46,255 bases of DNA from Sulfurovum sp. enrichment culture clone C5 (GCA_001493195.1 FAXN01000015.1:1-46255); one strand, 5' to 3'; shown: positions 31,484-42,264, counted from the first letter of the stretch. A program made the numbers and translations. Notes: generated by a model not told the origin, from the letters alone.

Positions 31484-32240
31484 TAATAGCCTAAGACCTT
31501 TTAAAAAGGTTATACCTACAAACGACAATACCTTTACTCTCTACTCCACAGAATTTGATGAATGTTATCACTCCACGGTCGATGGTGCATTAAATGAATC
31601 GTTAAACAAACATGTAATTCCTGCATTTAATTTACACAAGGAGAAAGAAAAAATAACCATTTTAGATATCTGTTTTGGTTTGGGATACAATGCTTTTTCT
31701 ACCATTTATTATTGCATTACAAACAACATAAAAACTAAAATAGAGATAATCTCTCCAGAAATCGATGAACAGTTAGTTAAAAGCCTAAAAGATTTTATTT
31801 ATCCAAAAGAGTTTGATGTTATTTCACACATTATAAATTCTATTAGTGATGATTTGTATTATGAAGATGAACAGTTTAAGATAAGCATAATTATTGGGGA
31901 TGCTAGAGAAAGTTTGCCAATAGTTACTAAAAAATTTGACATCATATATCAAGATGCCTTTAGTCCAAAAAACAATCCTCTGCTTTGGACGAGAGAATAT
32001 TTTACTATTTTACGTAAATTATGTAGTGATGATGTAATCATAACAACATACTCAAGTGCCACAGCAGTTCGTATGGGGTTATATGAAAATGGATTTTTAC
32101 TTTATGAATATAGCCCAAGCGGTATTCGAGCAGGAACGATAGCATCTTTAAAAGTTTTGGATTTAAAACTTATAGATATGGAGCTTAAAATGTCCAGAAA
32201 CAAAGAAGCTAAAAGTTTCAAGGACAGTGATTTTATATAA
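31470..32240 (+). CDS. mnmD: MnmD/MnmC1-like tRNA 5-aminomethyl-2-thiouridine methyltransferase domain protein
   Basis: [22 protein letters not shown]...[18 protein letters not shown]...[18 protein letters not shown]. Confidence 0.8.
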   Translation: MALYNNSLRPFKKVIPTNDNTFTLYSTEFDECYHSTVDGALNESLNKHVIPAFNLHKEKEKITILDICFGLGYNAFSTIYYCITNNIKTKIEIISPEIDEQLVKSLKDFIYPKEFDVISHIINSISDDLYYEDEQFKISIIIGDARESLPIVTKKFDIIYQDAFSPKNNPLLWTREYFTILRKLCSDDVIITTYSSATAVRMGLYENGFLLYEYSPSGIRAGTIASLKVLDLKLIDMELKMSRNKEAKSFKDSDFI

Positions 32241-32526
32241 AATGTATCGCTAGCCATAAAGTGCCATTGTTTGTTTCTATCACTTCATGTGGCGTTTTTG
32301 CAGGTATATAAACATACTCACCCTTTGATATGCACTTTGTACATCCATCTATTTTTAATTTAGCATTACCTTCTAAAACGATTACAAATTCATCTTCATC
32401 TTGAATATATTGTTTGTTTTCTATAGTATTAGAGCTTACAATTCTAACGACTTTTATTTTTTTATTTTCAAAAAGTGTTGTGAAATCTTCTCCGATTTGT
32501 GGTATGTCATAGTTAAATATATTCAT
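32233..32526 (-). CDS. Cupin domain protein
   Basis: EFVIVLEGNAKLKIDG...GEYVYIPAKTPHEVI. Confidence 0.85.
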   Translation of the reverse strand: MNIFNYDIPQIGEDFTTLFENKKIKVVRIVSSNTIENKQYIQDEDEFVIVLEGNAKLKIDGCTKCISKGEYVYIPAKTPHEVIETNNGTLWLAIHFI

Positions 32527-33143
32527 TAATAACTCATAGAGATACGGTCTATATCGCCCCAGCTAGTACTTTTTTTATCATTTTTAAAAGACAATATATG
32601 CTCTATATATCTTGCAAACATATCCGTTTCTATGTTTACTTTTGTCCCTATAGTGTAATTGCCTATCAGCGTTTCTTTTATGGTATGGGGGATAATCGTG
32701 AGTCTAAAATTATCCTTTTGGACACTATTTACAGTTAAGCTTACACCATCAATCGTTATAGAGCCTTTTGGAATAATATATTTTATATGCTCAAATGGCA
32801 CTTTTATAATATAGTCAACTCCATTTTCTCTTTTTGTAATATTGGTTACCGTTCCTATGCAGTCAATATGTCCTTGAACTATATGACCTTCAAAACGGTC
32901 ATTTATACCCATAGCAGGCTCTATATGAACATTGCCTTGAAGTTTTTTTTCATCTATGATACTTCTAGTTTCATCTGCAAGCTCAACATCAAAGCCATCA
33001 CTATTTATCTTTATTACCGTTAAGCATATCCCATTAACAGCGATAGAATCTCCAAGGTGCGGCTTGTGTGTTGCAATTAGCGATAAAATATTTTTCTCAT
33101 ATTTTTTTACTTTTGCTATTTCTCTTATTAGTCCTGTAAACAT
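32526..33143 (-). CDS. ribE: Riboflavin synthase alpha chain
   Basis: MFTGLIREIAKV; GDSIAVNGICLTV; EGHIVQGHIDCIG; ITIDGVSLTV. Start set at the GAGG-preceded ATG. Confidence 0.95.
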   Translation of the reverse strand: MFTGLIREIAKVKKYEKNILSLIATHKPHLGDSIAVNGICLTVIKINSDGFDVELADETRSIIDEKKLQGNVHIEPAMGINDRFEGHIVQGHIDCIGTVTNITKRENGVDYIIKVPFEHIKYIIPKGSITIDGVSLTVNSVQKDNFRLTIIPHTIKETLIGNYTIGTKVNIETDMFARYIEHILSFKNDKKSTSWGDIDRISMSY

Positions 33144-33243
33144 AAAAAACCTCATTGTGATGCGATTTGGATATTATATCAAAAAATAGCTACTTTAAAA
33201 TTCACCATATATGTTAGTAAGACAGCAATTGAGATTTTTAATA

Positions 33244-33915
33244 TTAGCGAGAAGTTATGTTAGTAGTATTAGTATCTGTATTTACTTTAACCTCTATTTT
33301 ATCTCCATAAAAGTGTGCTTTTGTATCAAAATAAACATCAATAACAGCTTTTGCTCTTGCTCCAAATTCTCTAGCTAACATACGATATGCCCCACTTGTT
33401 CCTTTTATGTCTTTTACTGCAAATCCTATTGCTTTAAAACCTTTTTTCTTTGCTATATACAAAGCTCTCTCTATATGAAATCGTTGAGATATAATGATAT
33501 AATCATTTATGCCAAAAATAGCATTAGCTCTAATAAGACTATCTAGCGTACTAAAACCTGCATAATCAAGTGTAATAAACTGTGAAGGAATACCAGCTAA
33601 AATCAAATCATCCCTCATCGTTTCAGGCTCATTATAATTTTCTTCAGAGTTGTCCCCAGAAATCAAAACACCTTTTATTTTTCCAGCTTTATACAGTTGT
33701 GCTGTTGCTTGTATACGGTAAGTATAAAAATAATTCAAATTATGATTTGCTAAATATTTGCTAGTTCCTAGTAGTAGGCCGACTTTTTTATTTGGTGTGG
33801 AATTAATATCCGTAAAGATAATATTTTGATTTTCTTTGCCAATCGAGTCATTATTATATTTGAGAAGAAAAAATATACCAATAACAACAGAAATAATAAG
33901 TAGAAATTTTCTCAT
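33244..33915 (-). CDS. SanA/YdcF-like DUF218 family membrane-anchored protein
   Basis: GLLLGTSKYL...GVLISGDNSEENYNEPETMRDDLILAGIP; N-terminal TM. Confidence 0.85.
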   Translation of the reverse strand: MRKFLLIISVVIGIFFLLKYNNDSIGKENQNIIFTDINSTPNKKVGLLLGTSKYLANHNLNYFYTYRIQATAQLYKAGKIKGVLISGDNSEENYNEPETMRDDLILAGIPSQFITLDYAGFSTLDSLIRANAIFGINDYIIISQRFHIERALYIAKKKGFKAIGFAVKDIKGTSGAYRMLAREFGARAKAVIDVYFDTKAHFYGDKIEVKVNTDTNTTNITSR

Positions 33916-33931
33916 GATGTTTGATTGACCT

Positions 33932-33965
33932 TTTTTTGCTATAATTGCGAAATTATAGCAAAAAA
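33932..33965. promoter_or_regulatory. Palindromic overlapping divergent promoter region (sanA-like / mnmG)
   Basis: TTTTTTGCTATAATT-GCGA-AATTATAGCAAAAAA, 15-bp perfect arms; TATAAT at 33940-33945 (+) and 33952-33957 (-). Confidence 0.6.
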
Positions 33966-33976
33966 GGCAAGTTTTT

Positions 33977-35851
33977 ATGGATTATGATGTAATAGTTATT
34001 GGTGGTGGGCATGCAGGCATTGAAGCATCTTTGTCTTGTGCTAGAATGGGAGCAAAAACTTTACTTATTACGATTTTAGTTGAACAAATAGGAGCTGCAA
34101 GTTGTAATCCAGCAATTGGCGGTCTTGCAAAAGGACATTTGGTTAAAGAGATTGATGCACTTGGTGGAGAGATGGGGCTTTGCACCGATATTACAGGGAT
34201 ACAGTACAAAATGCTAAATGCATCCAAGGGACCAGCAGTTAGAGGAAGCAGAGCCCAGATTGATATGGATAGATACAGAATCTATATGAGAGATGTTATA
34301 CTAAATACTCCAAATTTAAGTACTAAGCAAGAGATGGCAGAATCTTTGATAGTCGAAGAGGATGAAGTAAAAGGTGTCATTACACAGCTTGGTAATAGGT
34401 ATAGTGCCAAGAAAGTCATCATAACAGCTGGAACATTTTTAAATGGTGTAATTCATATAGGTGAAGTGCAATTAAGCGCAGGAAGACAAGGAGAACTTGC
34501 TTCTGTTGGACTCTCTCGTTCTTGGAGAGATTTGGGGTTTGAGATAGGGAGACTAAAGACTGGAACTTGTGCGAGAGTTGATGCTAAGAGTATAGATTTT
34601 TCGCAAATGGAAATTCAAGATGGCGACAATCCTCCGATTCCTTTTTCTTTTAGAACAGATAGAAAAACTTTTAATCCAAAACAACTCCCATGTATGGTTG
34701 CATATACAAATTTGGCAACTCATGAGATAATAGAGAGTAATTTTTATAGAGCACCACTTTTTTCTGGTCAAATAGATGGTGTGGGACCAAGGTATTGCCC
34801 TAGTATAGAAGACAAGATAAATCGTTTCAGAGAGAGAGAAAGACATCAGGTTTTCGTAGAACCACAAACTCTAGAAGCCAATGAATATTATCTTAATGGC
34901 ATGAGTACATCATTGCCAACGGATGTTCAGCTCGATATGATTCGTTCAATACAAGGGATGGAAAATGCCAAAATCGTAAGATATGGTTACGCCATAGAGT
35001 ATGATTATATCCAACCAACAGAGCTTAAACATACTTTGGAAACAAAGAAAATAAAAGGACTTTATACCGCAGGACAAGTCAATGGTACTACTGGATATGA
35101 AGAGGCAGGTGCTCAAGGCTTGATAGCTGGAGTTAATGCAGTGTTGAGTTTGCAAGGTAAAGAACCATTTATTTTAGGCAGAGATGAGGCTTATATAGGA
35201 GTTCTCATAGATGATTTAGTTACCAAAGGTACACGTGAGCCATATCGAATGTTTACAAGTAGAGCAGAATATAGACTTCTTTTAAGAGAAGATAATGCTG
35301 ATATCAGACTTACAAAATATGGATACGAACTAGGGCTTATAAGCAAAGAGCATTATGAAAAAATCCAAAAGAAAAAAGAAGATATCAATGAAGCCATAGA
35401 GTTTTTAAAAGAAAATGGCGTTACTCCAAATAAAGAGTTTCTAGCAAAACTAGAGAGCGTTGGTGAAGAGAAAATAAATGATAAAACCCAGTGGATTGAT
35501 GTGGTAGGTAGAGGTGAATTTGATAGAAATAAACTCATAACACTTTTACCAGAATTTGAAAAATATGATGATGAGGTAATAGATCAAGTTTTGATAGAAT
35601 CAAAATATAGCAGATATATAGATAAGCAATTAAATCAAATAGAAAAAATGGAAGAGATGTTAAAAATAAAAATTCCATCGAATTTTGATTATAAAAAAGT
35701 ATGTGGACTTAGTAATGAGATAGTTGAAAAACTACAAAAATTTACACCTCCTACACTTCAAGCTGCCTCTCAAGTATCTGGAGTTACACCAGCCGCAGTT
35801 GAGATAATTCATATATACATAAAAATGGAACAAAAAAGCAAAAGGAGTTAA
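33977..35851 (+). CDS. mnmG: tRNA uridine-5-carboxymethylaminomethyl modification enzyme MnmG (GidA)
   Basis: [54 protein letters not shown]. Confidence 0.97.
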   Translation: MDYDVIVIGGGHAGIEASLSCARMGAKTLLITILVEQIGAASCNPAIGGLAKGHLVKEIDALGGEMGLCTDITGIQYKMLNASKGPAVRGSRAQIDMDRYRIYMRDVILNTPNLSTKQEMAESLIVEEDEVKGVITQLGNRYSAKKVIITAGTFLNGVIHIGEVQLSAGRQGELASVGLSRSWRDLGFEIGRLKTGTCARVDAKSIDFSQMEIQDGDNPPIPFSFRTDRKTFNPKQLPCMVAYTNLATHEIIESNFYRAPLFSGQIDGVGPRYCPSIEDKINRFRERERHQVFVEPQTLEANEYYLNGMSTSLPTDVQLDMIRSIQGMENAKIVRYGYAIEYDYIQPTELKHTLETKKIKGLYTAGQVNGTTGYEEAGAQGLIAGVNAVLSLQGKEPFILGRDEAYIGVLIDDLVTKGTREPYRMFTSRAEYRLLLREDNADIRLTKYGYELGLISKEHYEKIQKKKEDINEAIEFLKENGVTPNKEFLAKLESVGEEKINDKTQWIDVVGRGEFDRNKLITLLPEFEKYDDEVIDQVLIESKYSRYIDKQLNQIEKMEEMLKIKIPSNFDYKKVCGLSNEIVEKLQKFTPPTLQAASQVSGVTPAAVEIIHIYIKMEQKSKRS

Positions 35852-36622
35852 ATGCAATATTATTATGCTCACACTGGACACAAGGGGAGTCTGGATGCTC
35901 TTAGACGAGGCGTTGCATATATTAAAAAACAAAACGATGAAACAAAGCTTTTAGTAAATGATTTTAGGGCTGGAATTGTCGCAAAAGAGTTAGGTGCTAT
36001 TAGTGCAACGACTATAGAGACAATTGCAGATATTGATTTGGTTTTAGAGCTAGGGGATACGATAGTTATAGATTCAACAGAAAATTTACCAAAACAGTTT
36101 AAATCATATTGTGATCATTATAAAGTTTTTCGTGTATTGCTCGATGAACCACAAGAGCCTATCTTTAACGAGAGTATCATTGATATATCAAAAAAAGAAA
36201 ATTTACTTGTAGATGATGTATATAAAGTTGAACAACCAAAAAACAAAAGAGTCATTTTTTTTGGTGGAGATAGTGATTATGAAAAATCTATTTTGAAACA
36301 CAAGGATTTTTTCAAAGAGCTAAAAGCCAATTTACTCTTAGGGCATTATTTTTTTGTAAATTATGAAAAAGAGTTAAAAGATTTTTTTGTAGACATATAC
36401 GAATCAGAAGATTATAAAGAAATCATAACAACATCAAGTGATATTATCACAACTTCTATCCAATGTGCTATAGAGTCCAAAATATCTGGTGCTAATGTGA
36501 TTTTTATAGCCGAAGAAAATTTAAGTTTATCACTATCTACTCTTTTTATAAATTTAGATATACCAGTTTTACATAAATATGATTTATCAAAAGCAACAGT
36601 TTTATTGATGAGTGGTATTTAA
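35852..36622 (+). CDS. Hypothetical protein, possibly lineage-specific; Rossmann-like or PseG-like fold is a guess
   Basis: Intact 256-aa ORF immediately after mnmG; no catalytic motif recognised. Confidence 0.75.
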   Translation: MQYYYAHTGHKGSLDALRRGVAYIKKQNDETKLLVNDFRAGIVAKELGAISATTIETIADIDLVLELGDTIVIDSTENLPKQFKSYCDHYKVFRVLLDEPQEPIFNESIIDISKKENLLVDDVYKVEQPKNKRVIFFGGDSDYEKSILKHKDFFKELKANLLLGHYFFVNYEKELKDFFVDIYESEDYKEIITTSSDIITTSIQCAIESKISGANVIFIAEENLSLSLSTLFINLDIPVLHKYDLSKATVLLMSGI

Positions 36623-36746
36623 ATAAAATATTTATAAACTAGCTAGAGTTATAAAATTAGTTTTTAGCCAATGTCATTAATTTTTTATTAATATTTAATT
36701 ACTTTTCGTTTATAATAAGCAGTTAAATTTTTTATAAAGGAAATCT

Positions 36747-37253
36747 ATGAGTAGTAGAAGGGACTTCATGGGTATGGCTTTGGGTGGTTTTGCAGCCCTA
36801 GGCGGTATCGCTGCTTTGTATGCTGCTAAGAAAACATGGGATCCGTTGCCAAGCGTAAAAGCAGGCGGATTTACAACCATTGATCTTAGTGTTGCTAAAG
36901 AGAACGAGTTAGTAATAGAAAAATGGAGAGGGAAACCTATATTTATCTTAAAGAAGAGTGCATCTATGCCAAAAGATAATAGAGAGATAGTAATAGGTGG
37001 AAACAGATATCTAGTAGCGATAGGATTGTGTACACATTTGGGCTGTATTCCAGCGTATTTGCCTAATGACTTGATGTTCAAATGTGCATGTCATGGTGGT
37101 GAGTTTGATTCAAATGGAAAACAAACATTTGGACCACCACCAAGACCTCTTGATATACCACCATTTAAAATAAATGGCACAAGTTTAGTTTTGGGAGAAA
37201 CTGGACCAGAATATGAAAAAATGTTAGCTAACAAGCTAACACAGTCAGTGTAA
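36747..37253 (+). CDS. petA: Ubiquinol-cytochrome c reductase Rieske iron-sulfur subunit (Tat signal)
   Basis: SSRRDFMGMALGG twin-arginine; CTHLGC and CACHGG. Confidence 0.96.
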   Translation: MSSRRDFMGMALGGFAALGGIAALYAAKKTWDPLPSVKAGGFTTIDLSVAKENELVIEKWRGKPIFILKKSASMPKDNREIVIGGNRYLVAIGLCTHLGCIPAYLPNDLMFKCACHGGEFDSNGKQTFGPPPRPLDIPPFKINGTSLVLGETGPEYEKMLANKLTQSV

Positions 37254-37262
37254 GGAGATTAA

Positions 37263-38504
37263 ATGGCACATTTTGATGAAAAAGCAAAACCATTTAGCAA
37301 TCAATGGATGAATGACAGACTAGCAGTTGATACTGTCAAAAAAGTACTCTCTACTGAGTATTGGATACCAAAAAATATTAATTTTCTTTGGGCTATGGGT
37401 ATGATTCTAGCAGCAACATTTGGTTTGCTTATAGTTAGTGGTATTTTTCTTGTAATGTATTATCAACCAGATACAAAAACAGCATTTGATAGTGTAAACT
37501 ATACTATCATGACTGAAGTAGGTTATGGTTGGTTGTGGAGACATATACATGGTGTTGCTGCTTCTGTTGTATTTCTTATAATATATATTCATATGTTTAC
37601 TGGAATTTATTATGGTTCATACAAAAAAGGCAGAGAGATGATTTGGCTTACTGGTATGCTTCTTTTTGTTCTTTTTTCTGCTGAAGCATTTAGTGGATAT
37701 ATGCTTCCTTGGGGACAAATGAGTTACTGGGCAGGTATGGTTATAACTAATCTTTTTGGCGGATTCACTAAAGATTTCCTTGGCGGTATAGGTAATATAC
37801 AAGCTCTTGTTGAGTGGATTAGAGGAGACTATGTTCCTGGACAAGCATTCTTAAGTAGATTTTTTATGTTGCATGTATTTTTATTGCCTCTTGTTATTAT
37901 GGGTGTTATTGTACTTCACTTTGCAGCTTTGAGAATCCCACATGTAAATAACCAAGATGGCGAAGAAGTTGATTTTGAAAAATCAGCAAGACTTTATAAA
38001 GAAGGCAATAAAAAAGAGTCAGAAGTTATTCCTTTTAACCCTGTTTTCTTGAGTAAAGATATTTTTGTAATGGGTATTTATTTCGTATTATTCTTTTATC
38101 TAGTATTTTATCATTTTGAATTTGCAATGGATCCTGTTAACTTTGATCCAGCAGATGGACTTAAAACTCCTGCACATATATATCCAGAGTGGTATTTCTT
38201 GTGGTCATATGAGATACTTAGACCATTCCCATTTAATGTAGGCTTAGTGGCATTTGGTTTTGCTCAAGTTGCATTCTTCTTGCTTCCATTCTTGGATAGA
38301 AGTCCAAATGTAGCTCCTGCAAATAGAAGAGGATTATTTGGAATATGGTTTTGGTTAATGCTTATAGATATGATAGTGTTGACTATTATGGGTAAATTGC
38401 CTCCAGAAGGTGTATGGAATGTAATAGGATTTGTTGCAGCATTAACATTTATTATATTGTTTATACTGCTTCCATTTATTACCAAAACAGAGAAAAAAGC
38501 GTAA
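37263..38504 (+). CDS. petB: Cytochrome b of bc1 complex
   Basis: WRHIHGVAASVVFLIIYIHMFTG; GYMLPWGQMSYWAG; PEWYFLWSYEILR. Confidence 0.96.
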   Translation: MAHFDEKAKPFSNQWMNDRLAVDTVKKVLSTEYWIPKNINFLWAMGMILAATFGLLIVSGIFLVMYYQPDTKTAFDSVNYTIMTEVGYGWLWRHIHGVAASVVFLIIYIHMFTGIYYGSYKKGREMIWLTGMLLFVLFSAEAFSGYMLPWGQMSYWAGMVITNLFGGFTKDFLGGIGNIQALVEWIRGDYVPGQAFLSRFFMLHVFLLPLVIMGVIVLHFAALRIPHVNNQDGEEVDFEKSARLYKEGNKKESEVIPFNPVFLSKDIFVMGIYFVLFFYLVFYHFEFAMDPVNFDPADGLKTPAHIYPEWYFLWSYEILRPFPFNVGLVAFGFAQVAFFLLPFLDRSPNVAPANRRGLFGIWFWLMLIDMIVLTIMGKLPPEGVWNVIGFVAALTFIILFILLPFITKTEKKA

Positions 38505-38516
38505 GGGGAGCGAACT

Positions 38517-39530
38517 ATGAAAGAATTTAAAATATTAGCAGTAGTTGCATTCTTTACTCTTGTAACTTACTGGGGAGTTGAGCCTTTTGCTCACTCACAA
38601 ATGCATAAGCATGTAGAAAGTAACAACTTTTCATATGATGGGAAAGCGGATATTGAAGAAGCTAGCAAGGCTATAGAAGTTGCAAAAAATATAACTGACG
38701 CAAATAAAAAAGCTAAAGTTTTGGATGCAGCTAATAAAAAATTAGCAGACAAAAAAGCATTTTGGGCTGAAGTAAGCCAAGTTTCTAAATTAAAAGGTAA
38801 TGCAGCAGCAGGTGAAGCTTCATTTGCTGCTTGTATGGCTTGTCATAATGGCAGTGGTGCAAATATGGGTGGGGTTATTCCTCCTAAACTTGATAATGCA
38901 GGTAGTTTGTATGACAAAAACTATCTAATAGCACTTATAAAAGATCCAGCAATGGCATCAAATGTAGATCATAAATATGATAATACAATGATGCATCCAA
39001 TGGGTACAGTTAAAACAATGATTACTGCACCACAGCAAATAGCCGATGTGGTTGAGTTTATAAAAACAAAAAAAGTTGTTAAACTTACACCACAAGTTGC
39101 ATTTGAAGATGCATGTGGAAGATGTCATGCTAACAGATATGGAAACTTAACTCAACTTGGAACTACTCCTAAGTTCAAAACAGAACAAGAAGCATTAACA
39201 CATAGAGTAAAAGTTCTTGATGAGCAAGATAAAATCAAAGCTTATATGGGCAAATTGCCTCCAGATTTATCTATCATTGATAGAGCTAGAAGTGCAAACT
39301 TTATGGAGACTTTTATACAAGATCCGCAATCGCAACTTCCAGGCACATCAATGCCTAGAGTTGGTTTGAGCAAAGATGGTTATGCGATGGTTCAAGCATA
39401 TCTTGAAAAAACAGGAGATCCTAGTAAAGAAGCTAGACATGCTCTTGGACCATGGGTAATAGTATTTTTTATAATATTTACAATGCTAGCTTATCTTTGG
39501 AAAAAATCTCAATGGAAAGATTTACACTAA
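38517..39530 (+). CDS. petC: Diheme cytochrome c subunit of bc1 complex
   Basis: CMACHN and CGRCHA heme sites, C-terminal TM, follows petB. Confidence 0.92.
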   Translation: MKEFKILAVVAFFTLVTYWGVEPFAHSQMHKHVESNNFSYDGKADIEEASKAIEVAKNITDANKKAKVLDAANKKLADKKAFWAEVSQVSKLKGNAAAGEASFAACMACHNGSGANMGGVIPPKLDNAGSLYDKNYLIALIKDPAMASNVDHKYDNTMMHPMGTVKTMITAPQQIADVVEFIKTKKVVKLTPQVAFEDACGRCHANRYGNLTQLGTTPKFKTEQEALTHRVKVLDEQDKIKAYMGKLPPDLSIIDRARSANFMETFIQDPQSQLPGTSMPRVGLSKDGYAMVQAYLEKTGDPSKEARHALGPWVIVFFIIFTMLAYLWKKSQWKDLH

Positions 39531-39538
39531 TTAAAACA

Positions 39539-39564
39539 TTATAAGAGGCAAAAGCCTCTTATAA
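39539..39564 (+). terminator. Terminator after petABC
   Basis: Perfect 11-bp stem TTATAAGAGGC-AAAA-GCCTCTTATAA. Confidence 0.75.
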
Positions 39565-39645
39565 TAACTTCTTTTAACCACAATCATTTTATTTTTATCA
39601 ATTTTTAGATACTCTTGCGGTAGATTAAATAAGTAAAAGAGTAGT

Positions 39646-40614
39646 ATGCTAATAGACGGACATGGTAGAAAAGTTGATTATCTTAGAATTTCTCTAACAG
39701 AGAGATGTAACTTTAGATGTCAGTATTGTATGCCAGAAAAACCTTTTTCTTGGGTTCCTAAAGAAAATCTTCTTAGTTTTGAAGAGCTTTTTTTGTTTGT
39801 TAAAGTTGCCATTGATGAAGGTGTTACCAAGATAAGATTAACTGGCGGGGAACCACTGCTTCGTGAAGGTATTGCTACATTTATAAAAATGATAAGTGAT
39901 TATAAGCCTGATATTGATTTGGCTTTAACTACAAATGGTTATCTGCTTGGCAGTATGGCTCAATCACTCAAAGATGCAGGACTTAAGAGGATTAATATAT
40001 CACTCGATTCTCTAAAAGTAGAAGTTGCGGCAAAAATAGCCAACAAAGATGTATTGGGTAAAGTTATAGAGGGGATAGAAAAAGCGATAGAAGTTGGACT
40101 AAATGTAAAACTAAATATGGTTCCTCTTAAAAATATAAATGAAGATGAGATTATTGATATCTTAGAGTATGCTATGAGTAAAAATGTAAAAGTCCGTTTT
40201 ATTGAATATATGGAAAATCGTCATGCAAATGCAGAGCTTAGAGGAATGCATGGCAGGGAGATAATTAGTCATATATTGAAAAAATACGACATAAAAGCCA
40301 TAGGGCGTGAAGGAGCTAGTCCATCTTTTAATTATCGAGTTTTAGAAAATGGATATGAATTTGGCATGATAGATCCCCATAAGCACGATTTTTGTGAAAG
40401 TTGTAATCGCATTAGGCTTACAGCAGAAGGGCATTTAATCCCCTGTTTATATTTTGATGAAGCTATGAGTATAAGCGAGGCTATAAAAGCAAAAGATATC
40501 AAAAAGGCCAGTGAGATATTGGGCGAAGTTTTGAAAAATAAGCCAAAAGAAAATAGATGGAGCGAAGATGATGAAAATCTCTCAACTAGAGCATTTTATC
40601 ATACGGGGGGATAA
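39646..40614 (+). CDS. moaA: GTP 3',8-cyclase MoaA
   Basis: [12 protein letters not shown] radical SAM motif; C-terminal [18 protein letters not shown]. Confidence 0.96.
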   Translation: MLIDGHGRKVDYLRISLTERCNFRCQYCMPEKPFSWVPKENLLSFEELFLFVKVAIDEGVTKIRLTGGEPLLREGIATFIKMISDYKPDIDLALTTNGYLLGSMAQSLKDAGLKRINISLDSLKVEVAAKIANKDVLGKVIEGIEKAIEVGLNVKLNMVPLKNINEDEIIDILEYAMSKNVKVRFIEYMENRHANAELRGMHGREIISHILKKYDIKAIGREGASPSFNYRVLENGYEFGMIDPHKHDFCESCNRIRLTAEGHLIPCLYFDEAMSISEAIKAKDIKKASEILGEVLKNKPKENRWSEDDENLSTRAFYHTGG

Positions 40615-41372
40615 TGTTTTATTTAGTTGAAGAATTTTTTTCTTTACAAGGCGAAGGTAGATACGCTGGAGTTCCATCGTATTTTTTGCGAATCGGCGGA
40701 TGCAACTTGACTTGTAGTGGATTTGGAACGAAATATAGTTGTGATGATATAGAAAAAGTTGGCTGTGATACATATTTTGCAGTAGATAGATGTTTTGCTA
40801 AAGAGTGGCAAAGCATAAATGATGCAACAAAATTTATAAATCATTTAGAAAAACAGTTTAATGATATAGGTTATAAGCCTCATGTTGTGATTACAGGAGG
40901 AGAACCTCTTATCTATTTTACTGACAAAGTTTTTTATGAAATAGTCTCTTGGTTGGTAAGCAAACATATAAAAGTAACTTTTGAAACAAATTGTTCAATT
41001 TTTGTTGATTTTGATAAATATCCTATATATAAAGAGTGTGTATTTTCAATGTCTATTAAATTATCAAATAGCAATGAAGATAAAAACAAGAGAATAAATA
41101 ATAAAATGATAGAATCTGTTACTATAAATTCAAAAGAGTCTTTTTTTAAATTTACAATTGATAAAAAATTGGTCGAAACTACAGCTTTTGAAGAGATAAA
41201 TGAAATAACAAAAAAGTTTATAAATACAGATATTTATTGTATGCCTGTTGGAGAATGTCAAAAGGCTATTACAAAAAATCAAAAAAAAGTTTTTGAGTTT
41301 TGTAAAAAATACGGACTTTTTTATAGTGATAGATTGCACATCAGAGTATTCGATAAAACGCAAGGTGTGTAA
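40614..41372 (+). CDS. queE: 7-carboxy-7-deazaguanine synthase QueE-like radical SAM protein
   Basis: EEFFSLQGEGRYAGVPSYFLRIGGCNLTC; VVITGGEPLIYF; next to queD. Confidence 0.85.
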   Translation: MFYLVEEFFSLQGEGRYAGVPSYFLRIGGCNLTCSGFGTKYSCDDIEKVGCDTYFAVDRCFAKEWQSINDATKFINHLEKQFNDIGYKPHVVITGGEPLIYFTDKVFYEIVSWLVSKHIKVTFETNCSIFVDFDKYPIYKECVFSMSIKLSNSNEDKNKRINNKMIESVTINSKESFFKFTIDKKLVETTAFEEINEITKKFINTDIYCMPVGECQKAITKNQKKVFEFCKKYGLFYSDRLHIRVFDKTQGV

Positions 41373-41421
41373 AAGTATTTTCTGATAAAATAGGACTAAA
41401 ATTATCTCATTAAGGATTTGT

Positions 41422-42003
41422 ATGATTATCCGTAAACTTTTTAAGTTTGAAAATGCTCATATAGTAAGAGGATGTACTACTAAAAGGTGCAGTCAAAACA
41501 TACATGGGCATTCATATAAGGTTGAAGTTTTACTAGAATCTGATTATCTTGATAATGGTCAAATGGTATATGACTTTGGACTTGTCAAGCATAATATAAA
41601 AGAGCTTATTGACTCTTTTGATCATGCTATTACCTTATGGAGCAATGATGATATTGAATATATAAATGATATGAAAAAGCATAGCTGTAGGTGGATAGAG
41701 CTCCCTGTGAGCCCTAGTGCAGAGCAATTCGCTAGAGTATTTTTTGTGATAATAGAACAAATTTTGGCTAGAACTATTATGTCAAATGCAGAGCAAGGTG
41801 TAAAGCTTCATAGTATAATAGTCCATGAAACAGACACTGGCTATGCACAAGCCTTTGATAAAGATGCACATAATATCAATATGGGTTATATTGATATACA
41901 GCAAATATGTTTTTCAAACGATATTATAAGCAGCTGGAGTAACGAAAATTTATGGAATGATATTATTTTTAAAAAAAGTATTGCAAATCCTGTAAAAATA
42001 TAG
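41422..42003 (+). CDS. queD: 6-carboxytetrahydropterin synthase QueD family
   Basis: FENAHIVRG...CSQNIHGHSYKVEV; zinc-binding HGH, DHA motifs. Confidence 0.88.
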   Translation: MIIRKLFKFENAHIVRGCTTKRCSQNIHGHSYKVEVLLESDYLDNGQMVYDFGLVKHNIKELIDSFDHAITLWSNDDIEYINDMKKHSCRWIELPVSPSAEQFARVFFVIIEQILARTIMSNAEQGVKLHSIIVHETDTGYAQAFDKDAHNINMGYIDIQQICFSNDIISSWSNENLWNDIIFKKSIANPVKI

Positions 42004-42009
42004 TATAAT
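42004..42009 (+). promoter_or_regulatory. Putative -10 box for small lipoprotein gene
   Basis: TATAAT 32 nt upstream of the ATG at 42041. Confidence 0.45.
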
Positions 42010-42040
42010 TCTGCCTGTTTAAAAAAATCAAAGGAAAAAC

Positions 42041-42256
42041 ATGAAAAAATTGGTACTTTTATCTGTAGCTGTTGCTGCTCTTCTATTTGCTGGTTGTAAA
42101 GGTAAAGAAGCTGACGCTAACACAACTGATGCTAACGCAACTGAAATGAACGTAACTGACGCTAACGTAACTGCTGAAGCTAACGTAACAGAAGCTAACG
42201 TAACAGAAGCTAATGCAACAGAAGCTAACGCTACTGACGCTAACGCTACAAACTAA
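42041..42256 (+). CDS. Small lipoprotein made of tandem (D/E)XNXT pentapeptides
   Basis: Lipobox LLFAGC; mature part DANTT-DANAT-EMNVT-DANVT-A-EANVT-EANVT-EANAT-EANAT-DANAT-N. Confidence 0.85.
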   Translation: MKKLVLLSVAVAALLFAGCKGKEADANTTDANATEMNVTDANVTAEANVTEANVTEANATEANATDANATN

Positions 42257-42264
42257 ATTTCAAG

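Noticed and set aside
42110-42250. CRISPR-like direct repeats
   Set aside because: The 15-nt repeats are contiguous with no spacers and encode protein repeats.
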